Position numbers and translations under genes: made by a program
Shown here: piece by piece, positions 4,948 to 8,461 of the stretch
Layout: every line of letters begins with the position of its first letter
How positions within the stretch are numbered: the first letter of the stretch is position 1
Assembly (NCBI GenBank): GCA_964520045.1
Contig: CAZFMJ010000096.1
Span: forward strand, 1 to 8,461
Length of the DNA stretch: 8,461 nucleotides
Direction: 5' to 3'
DNA from: CAZFMJ01 sp964520045
GTDB taxonomy: Bacteria; Elusimicrobiota; Elusimicrobia; Elusimicrobiales; CAZFMJ01
Notes under the pieces: model-generated
Database searches by the model: none
What the model was told of the DNA's origin: nothing
What the model saw: only the letters and a program-made list of their open reading frames with translations

Positions 4948-6819
4948 ATGCCCAAAATAATAGGAATTGATCTCGGAACATCTAATACCGCCGCCGCCGT
5001 GATGGAAGGCGGACATGTCACAATAGTGCCTTCGGCGGAAGGCAGTTCCATAGGCGGAAAAGCTTTTCCGTCTTATGTGGCTTTTACAAAAGACAGCCAG
5101 CTTCTTGTCGGGGAACCCGCGCGCAGACAGGCCGTGGCAAATCCGGACGCTACGATAACGGCTTTCAAGCGCAAAATGGGCACCGACCACAAATACAAAA
5201 TACTCGGCAAGGAATTCACGCCCCAGCAGCTGTCGGCGTTCCTTCTCCAGAAAGTAAAAAGGGACGCGGAGGCGTTTCTGGGAGAAAAGGTTGATAAAGC
5301 CGTAATAACGGTTCCGGCTTATTTCAACGACAACCAGCGCCAGGCCACAAAAGACGCCGGCACCATAGCCGGACTTGAAGTGGTAAGGCTAGTGAACGAA
5401 CCCACCGCGGCCGCTCTCGCTTACGGACTCGACAAAAGCGGAAAAGACCAGAAAATAATGGTTTTTGACCTTGGAGGCGGAACGCTGGACGTTACCATTA
5501 TGGAACTGGGGAAGGAAGGGACTTTTGACGTTATCTCCACATCCGGCGACACGCAGCTCGGCGGCACGGATATGGACAATGCCCTTATTGATTACATAAC
5601 GGATGAATTCAGAAAAGACACCGGCATAGACCTCAAAAAGGATTCCACCGCCGCCCAGAGAATAAAAGAATCCGCGGAGAAAGCCAAAATAGAGCTTTCA
5701 ACTGTCATGGAAACGGATATAAATCTTCCCTTTATTTCGGCGGACGCCTCGGGACCTAAACATCTTACGCTGAAATTTTCCCGCGCAAAGCTTGAGACTC
5801 TGGTTGAGTCGATCGTAAAGCGGTGTAAAAATTCCGTAGACCATGCGATTGCCGACGCGAAACTAAAGACTTCCGACATTCACCGCATAATACTGGTTGG
5901 AGGCCCCACCCGCATGCCGATAGTGCAGAGGTTTGTGGAAGATTTCGTAGGCAAGAAAATTGAGCGGGGAGTGGATCCCATGGAATGCGTGGCGGCCGGC
6001 GCGGCCATACAGGCGGCGGTTCTTACCGGCGAAGTTAAAGACGTGCTTCTGCTCGACGTAACGCCTCTTTCACTGGGCATAGAGACGCTCGGCGGGGTGT
6101 TCACCAGGCTTATAGAAAGGAATACCACTATTCCTGTTAAAAAAACGCAGATATTTTCCACCGCCTCGGATAATCAGCCCGCGGTCACCGTACACGTGCT
6201 TCAGGGCGAGCGCGCCATGTCGGGAGACAACGTGTCTCTGGGTAAATTCGACCTGGACGGCATAGCTCCGGCTCCGCGCGGAATTCCGCAGATAGAAGTC
6301 ATTTTCGACATAGACGCGAACGGAATACTGCAGGTTTCCGCAAAAGACCTTGGAACCGGAAAGGCCCAGCATATAACAATAAGCGCGCCCAACAAGCTTT
6401 CCAAGGATGACGTGGATAAATATGTCAAGCAGGCCGAAAAATTCGCCGACGAGGACGCCAAATACCGCAAAAACGTGGAAGTAAAGAATGAGGCCGACAC
6501 CGTCCTTTACACCACGGAGAAGGCGCTCAGGGAGCACGGCGGAAAAGTGTCCCAGGATGAAAGGCTTTCCATAGAGCGGGCGGTCGGCGAGCTCAAAGAC
6601 GCGCTGAAAACGCAGGATACCGACAGGCTTGTAAAAGCGAAAGACGAAGTCCTGCGCGTGTCGCAGAAGCTTGGAGAAGCGGTTTACAAGGAAGCGCAGG
6701 CGAAAGCACAGGCGCAGGCCCAGCCGCAGTCCGGCGGGAACGGCTCGGAAAAACCCGAGACAAAAAAAGAAGACGTGGTGGACGCCGAAGTAGTCGAAGA
6801 TTCAAAAGATAAAAAGTAA
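4948..6819 (+). CDS. dnaK: Molecular chaperone DnaK (Hsp70)
   Basis: ATP-dependent Hsp70 chaperone of 623 aa. The ATPase domain carries the three Hsp70 signatures: IDLGTSNT (7-14), VFDLGGGTLDVTIM (172-185) and ILVGGPTRMPIVQRFV (315-330), with the conserved threonine of GGTDMDN at 207. The interdomain linker DVLLLDVTPLSLG is at 365-377, followed by the substrate-binding beta domain (to about 480, ending DANGILQVSAKDLGTGK) and an alpha-helical lid. The tail is KAQAQAQAQPQ then a disordered acidic stretch containing DVVDAEVVED, without a terminal EEVD. KRKMGTD...KEFTPQQLSAFLLQKVK (75-104) shows that the insertion of about 23 residues typical of proteobacterial DnaKs is absent, as in Gram-positive and archaeal DnaKs. 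It starts one base after the grpE stop and has the best ribosome-binding site of the operon. Complete, with no missing motif. Confidence 0.99.
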   Translation: MPKIIGIDLGTSNTAAAVMEGGHVTIVPSAEGSSIGGKAFPSYVAFTKDSQLLVGEPARRQAVANPDATITAFKRKMGTDHKYKILGKEFTPQQLSAFLLQKVKRDAEAFLGEKVDKAVITVPAYFNDNQRQATKDAGTIAGLEVVRLVNEPTAAALAYGLDKSGKDQKIMVFDLGGGTLDVTIMELGKEGTFDVISTSGDTQLGGTDMDNALIDYITDEFRKDTGIDLKKDSTAAQRIKESAEKAKIELSTVMETDINLPFISADASGPKHLTLKFSRAKLETLVESIVKRCKNSVDHAIADAKLKTSDIHRIILVGGPTRMPIVQRFVEDFVGKKIERGVDPMECVAAGAAIQAAVLTGEVKDVLLLDVTPLSLGIETLGGVFTRLIERNTTIPVKKTQIFSTASDNQPAVTVHVLQGERAMSGDNVSLGKFDLDGIAPAPRGIPQIEVIFDIDANGILQVSAKDLGTGKAQHITISAPNKLSKDDVDKYVKQAEKFADEDAKYRKNVEVKNEADTVLYTTEKALREHGGKVSQDERLSIERAVGELKDALKTQDTDRLVKAKDEVLRVSQKLGEAVYKEAQAKAQAQAQPQSGGNGSEKPETKKEDVVDAEVVEDSKDKK

Positions 6820-6830
6820 TAAAGAGGGTA

Positions 6831-6912
6831 GACGGTCCCATTCTTTCCACTAAAGCATTGAGAATGGGACCGTCCCAAACTCAACTGCATTTAAGGAATT
6901 GTTCGGGACGGT
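6831..6912 (+). repeat. Palindromic repeat element, copy B (dnaK-dnaJ spacer)
   Basis: Hairpin 1 is a perfect 14-bp stem: the 5' arm at 6831-6844 (GACGGTCCCATTCT) pairs with 6861-6874, with a 16-base loop. Hairpin 2 pairs ACCGTCCC (6869-6876) with GGGACGGT (6905-6912), extended inward by AAC/GTT after one mismatch. The 3' arm of stem 1 shares 6869-6874 with the 5' arm of stem 2, so the two are mutually exclusive. GACGGT occurs as a direct repeat at 6831-6836 and 6907-6912. The unit is homologous to the repeat inside grpE. No T-run follows directly, so it is not a classical intrinsic terminator, but it could stabilise the 3' end of a hrcA-grpE-dnaK mRNA or reduce read-through. Confidence 0.78.
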
Positions 6913-7057
6913 AGATGGGAAATGGTAGACGTATAGGACAAAAACGAAAGACGAAAACAAAAAAATCTTTTTCATCCATTATCTTTTTTTCTTTATTTTT
7001 GCTTTTCCGTTTCCATTCTTTTGTTTACCGTTTACCTTCTACCGTTTACCTTTTACC
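6913..7057. repeat. Purine/pyrimidine-biased spacer with heptamer arms, upstream of dnaJ
   Basis: The left part is purine-rich with heptamers of the type GGTAGAN; the units at 6910-6916 and 6924-6930 are separated by a related GGGAAAT. An A-rich stretch to about 6967 is followed by a T/C-rich tract. The right end is five in-phase heptamers of the type NNNTACC at 7023-7057 (GTTTACC, GTTTACC, TTCTACC, GTTTACC, TTTTACC). The right arm is roughly the complement of the left, so the spacer is one large imperfect inverted repeat centred near 6980. No promoter, CIRCE or terminator is recognisable. Confidence 0.6.
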
Positions 7058-7069
7058 TTCTTATTTATT

Positions 7070-8188
7070 ATGAGCTCTAAAGACTTTTACAAGCTTCTGG
7101 GCGTGCCCAGGAACGCCACCGACGGTGAAATAAAATCCGCGTTCAGAAAGCTGGCTCTGCAATGCCACCCCGACCGCAATCCCGGCAATAAACAGTCTGA
7201 AGATAAATTCAAAGAAATAAACGAAGCTTATGAGATCCTTTCCGACGCAGGGAAAAGACGAACATACGACCAATTCGGCTACGACGCCGTTAATTCGGGA
7301 GCGGGAGCCCATGGGTTCGGAGATTTCCAGAACGCCGAATTCGGAGATTTATTTTCAAATATCTTTGAAACCGTGTTCGGCGGAGATATGGGTAACGGAC
7401 GACATTCTCATTCCGGCAGGCGCGGGGCGGATCTTAAATATGACATTGAAATAAGCCTTGAAGACGCGTATACGGGCGTTATGCGCCCGATTAATTTTGA
7501 AAGAACAGAGATATGTCCAACCTGCAAAGGAAGCGGAGCAAAACCAGGATTCGGGCTTAAACGCTGCTCCACCTGCCGCGGCTCTGGCAGGGTCCAGTAT
7601 GTGCAGGGATTTTTCGCCCTTACCCAGACCTGTCCCGACTGTTCAGGACAGGGAGAAGTCGTTGAAACCCCCTGCAAAAACTGCCGGGGAGCGGGAAGGG
7701 TTAAGGGAAAAACATCCGTCAATATAAAAATACCCCCCGGAGTGCAGGAGGGGACCACGCTCAGAATACAGCGGGCGGGCGACGCGGGATTGCGCGACGT
7801 TGAAAGCGGGGATTTATACGTTCATGTCCATATCCATCACCACTCCGTTTTTGAAAGAACGAATGACGATCTTTTATATACCTGCAGGCTGAATTTTCCG
7901 CAGGCCGCCATGGGCTGCAGGATAGAACTCCCGTCCATAGACGGACCCAAAACCGAGTTTGAAATACCGGAGGGCGTTCAGCACGGCGCCGTTTTGCGCG
8001 TCGCCGGAAAAGGCATGCCGAGCCTCGGAGGCAGAAAAAAGGGCGACCTTATGGTCAAAATAGCGGTGGATATTCCGCATGAGCTTACGGAAAACCAGAA
8101 AAGACTGCTTTCTGAATTTGCCGAAAGTCTGAAGGAACAGCCTGAAAAAACGCAGGACAGCGGTTTTTTTAAAAAGGTTTTCGGTTAG
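7070..8188 (+). CDS. dnaJ: Chaperone protein DnaJ (type A Hsp40)
   Basis: J-domain co-chaperone that delivers clients to DnaK and stimulates its ATPase; 372 aa, normal for type A. The J domain is at 4-69 with the catalytic HPD at 33-35. A short Gly/Phe-rich linker (about 76-110) follows. The zinc-binding domain has four intact CXXCXGXG motifs: CPTCKGSG (149-156), CSTCRGSG (166-173), CPDCSGQG (188-195) and CKNCRGAG (202-209). The C-terminal client-binding domains include IPPGVQEGTTLRIQRAGDAG (221-240) and VAGKGMPSLGGRKKGDL (311-327). The only usable start is ATG 7070. The 40 bases before it are almost pure T/C/A with no Shine-Dalgarno, unlike grpE and dnaK. A 250-bp repeat-filled spacer separates it from dnaK, so its expression may be partly uncoupled. 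All functional motifs are present. Confidence 0.98.
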   Translation: MSSKDFYKLLGVPRNATDGEIKSAFRKLALQCHPDRNPGNKQSEDKFKEINEAYEILSDAGKRRTYDQFGYDAVNSGAGAHGFGDFQNAEFGDLFSNIFETVFGGDMGNGRHSHSGRRGADLKYDIEISLEDAYTGVMRPINFERTEICPTCKGSGAKPGFGLKRCSTCRGSGRVQYVQGFFALTQTCPDCSGQGEVVETPCKNCRGAGRVKGKTSVNIKIPPGVQEGTTLRIQRAGDAGLRDVESGDLYVHVHIHHHSVFERTNDDLLYTCRLNFPQAAMGCRIELPSIDGPKTEFEIPEGVQHGAVLRVAGKGMPSLGGRKKGDLMVKIAVDIPHELTENQKRLLSEFAESLKEQPEKTQDSGFFKKVFG

Positions 8189-8252
8189 TAAGTGTTTGCC
8201 GCAGACACCAGGCAAGCCCAGTCACCAGCAACCCATGTCACCAGTCAGGGTA
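8189..8252. other. Non-coding start of the dnaJ 3' region, degenerate octamer words
   Basis: The first part after the dnaJ stop holds CCA-ended words. GTCACCAG occurs at 8221-8228 and again 16 bases later at 8237-8244, with CCA at 8225, 8233 and 8241, i.e. an 8-base period. On the - strand the words read TGGNNNNN and resemble the octamers of the hrcA upstream region. No gene was identified. Confidence 0.4.
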
Positions 8253-8334
8253 TAAGAAGTAATAAGTAAGAGGGTGAGACTGAATCACTTTCCGCTCATT
8301 CACTTACTCACTCTCCTGCTCACTCACTTCTTTA
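8253..8334. repeat. Large imperfect inverted repeat downstream of dnaJ (tetramer-word arms)
   Basis: AGTAAG plus AGGGTGAG (8265-8278) pairs with CTCATTCACTTACT (8295-8308) over 14 positions with one mismatch and two G-T pairs, loop 8279-8294. An outer pair AAGAAGT (8254-8260)/ACTTCTT (8326-8332) encloses it. The right half is a degenerate 4-bp tandem of CTCA (8295-8330). It may act as an mRNA 3' end structure, but it lacks the GC-rich stem plus T-run of an intrinsic terminator. Confidence 0.5.
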
Positions 8335-8461
8335 CGCCGTCCGATCTTTCTTCGTGTCTTGGTGCCTTCGTGTGAGACTGTCTTTTTCTTTCTGATGACC
8401 TTGGCCGCTGGTGGTAATATGAAAAGGTAACTTCCTTTCGGGGAGGTCTCAAAGGTGCTTT
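8335..8461. other. Right-edge non-coding stretch with a 9-bp word repeat and a short hairpin
   Basis: CTTCGTGT occurs at about 8350 and again at about 8366, separated by the related TTGGTGC, followed by a T/C-rich tract. Near the edge, ACTTCC can pair with GGAGGT around a TTTCGG loop (about 8431-8448). I see no ORF of note in the last 127 bases and cannot tell whether the hairpin belongs to a leader of the next gene outside the window. Confidence 0.35.

Noticed and set aside
5592..6537. Several - strand ORFs of 90-155 codons within dnaK
   Set aside because: Shadow frames of a high-confidence dnaK gene, common in GC-balanced coding DNA; no independent support.
6940..7015. A-rich then T-rich tract as a rho-independent terminator after dnaK
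   Set aside because: The T-runs are preceded by weak A/T pairing rather than a compact GC-rich stem; the GC-rich hairpins lie about 60-100 bases upstream.
8196..8215. TTGCC/GGCAA hairpin after dnaJ as an intrinsic terminator
   Set aside because: Only 5 bp with a 10-base loop and no following T-run.
8400..8461. Possible riboswitch or small-RNA start at the right edge (GGGGAGGTCTCAAAGG and a short hairpin)
   Set aside because: It did not match the conserved core of any riboswitch class I could recall, and the sequence is cut off by the window edge.

Overview
The window is bacterial chromosome built around a complete class I heat-shock operon, hrcA-grpE-dnaK-dnaJ, on the + strand. A second cluster reads away from it on the - strand: rsmE, mtaB and a membrane-protein locus that runs off the left edge. 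No rRNA, tRNA, CRISPR array or insertion-sequence transposase was recognised. DnaK lacks the insertion of about 23 residues that most Gram-negative (proteobacterial-type) DnaKs carry in the ATPase domain. Base composition is near 50% GC, and the spacers are filled with degenerate short tandem words. This suggests an environmental, probably uncultured lineage; an Elusimicrobiota/Omnitrophota-like bacterium is my guess, at low confidence and not provable from the sequence alone.

Layout. 1-621 (-) is the N-terminal part of a polytopic membrane protein. 623-781 (-) is a 52-codon membrane ORF just upstream of it, possibly the broken-off 5' end of the same gene. 794-2056 (-) is mtaB (tRNA ms2t6A37 methylthiotransferase) and 2146-2886 (-) is rsmE (16S rRNA m3U1498 methyltransferase). 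The divergent spacer 2887-3084 holds an octamer tandem with a G-quadruplex motif, interlocked inverted repeats, a perfect consensus sigma-70-type promoter and a perfect CIRCE operator. hrcA, grpE and dnaK follow with a 1-nt overlap and a 1-nt gap, so they form one transcription unit. A 250-bp spacer with a hairpin element and heptamer repeats separates dnaK from dnaJ. After dnaJ there are 273 bp of repeat-rich non-coding DNA to the right edge.

Function. HrcA binds CIRCE and represses the operon. GrpE is the nucleotide-exchange factor and DnaJ the J-domain co-chaperone of the Hsp70 DnaK. MtaB and RsmE are translation-fidelity RNA modification enzymes.

The most notable finding is a palindromic repeat of about 70-80 bp present twice. 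One copy lies in frame inside the grpE coding sequence (about 4562-4641). The other lies in the dnaK-dnaJ spacer (about 6831-6912), where it interrupts a heptamer array. Each copy has two tandem hairpins and is bordered by its own short direct repeats, so it looks like a small non-autonomous mobile or palindromic element that can reside inside an essential chaperone gene. In addition, every spacer except the 12-bp one below mtaB contains its own degenerate 4-, 7-, 8- or 9-bp tandem word.
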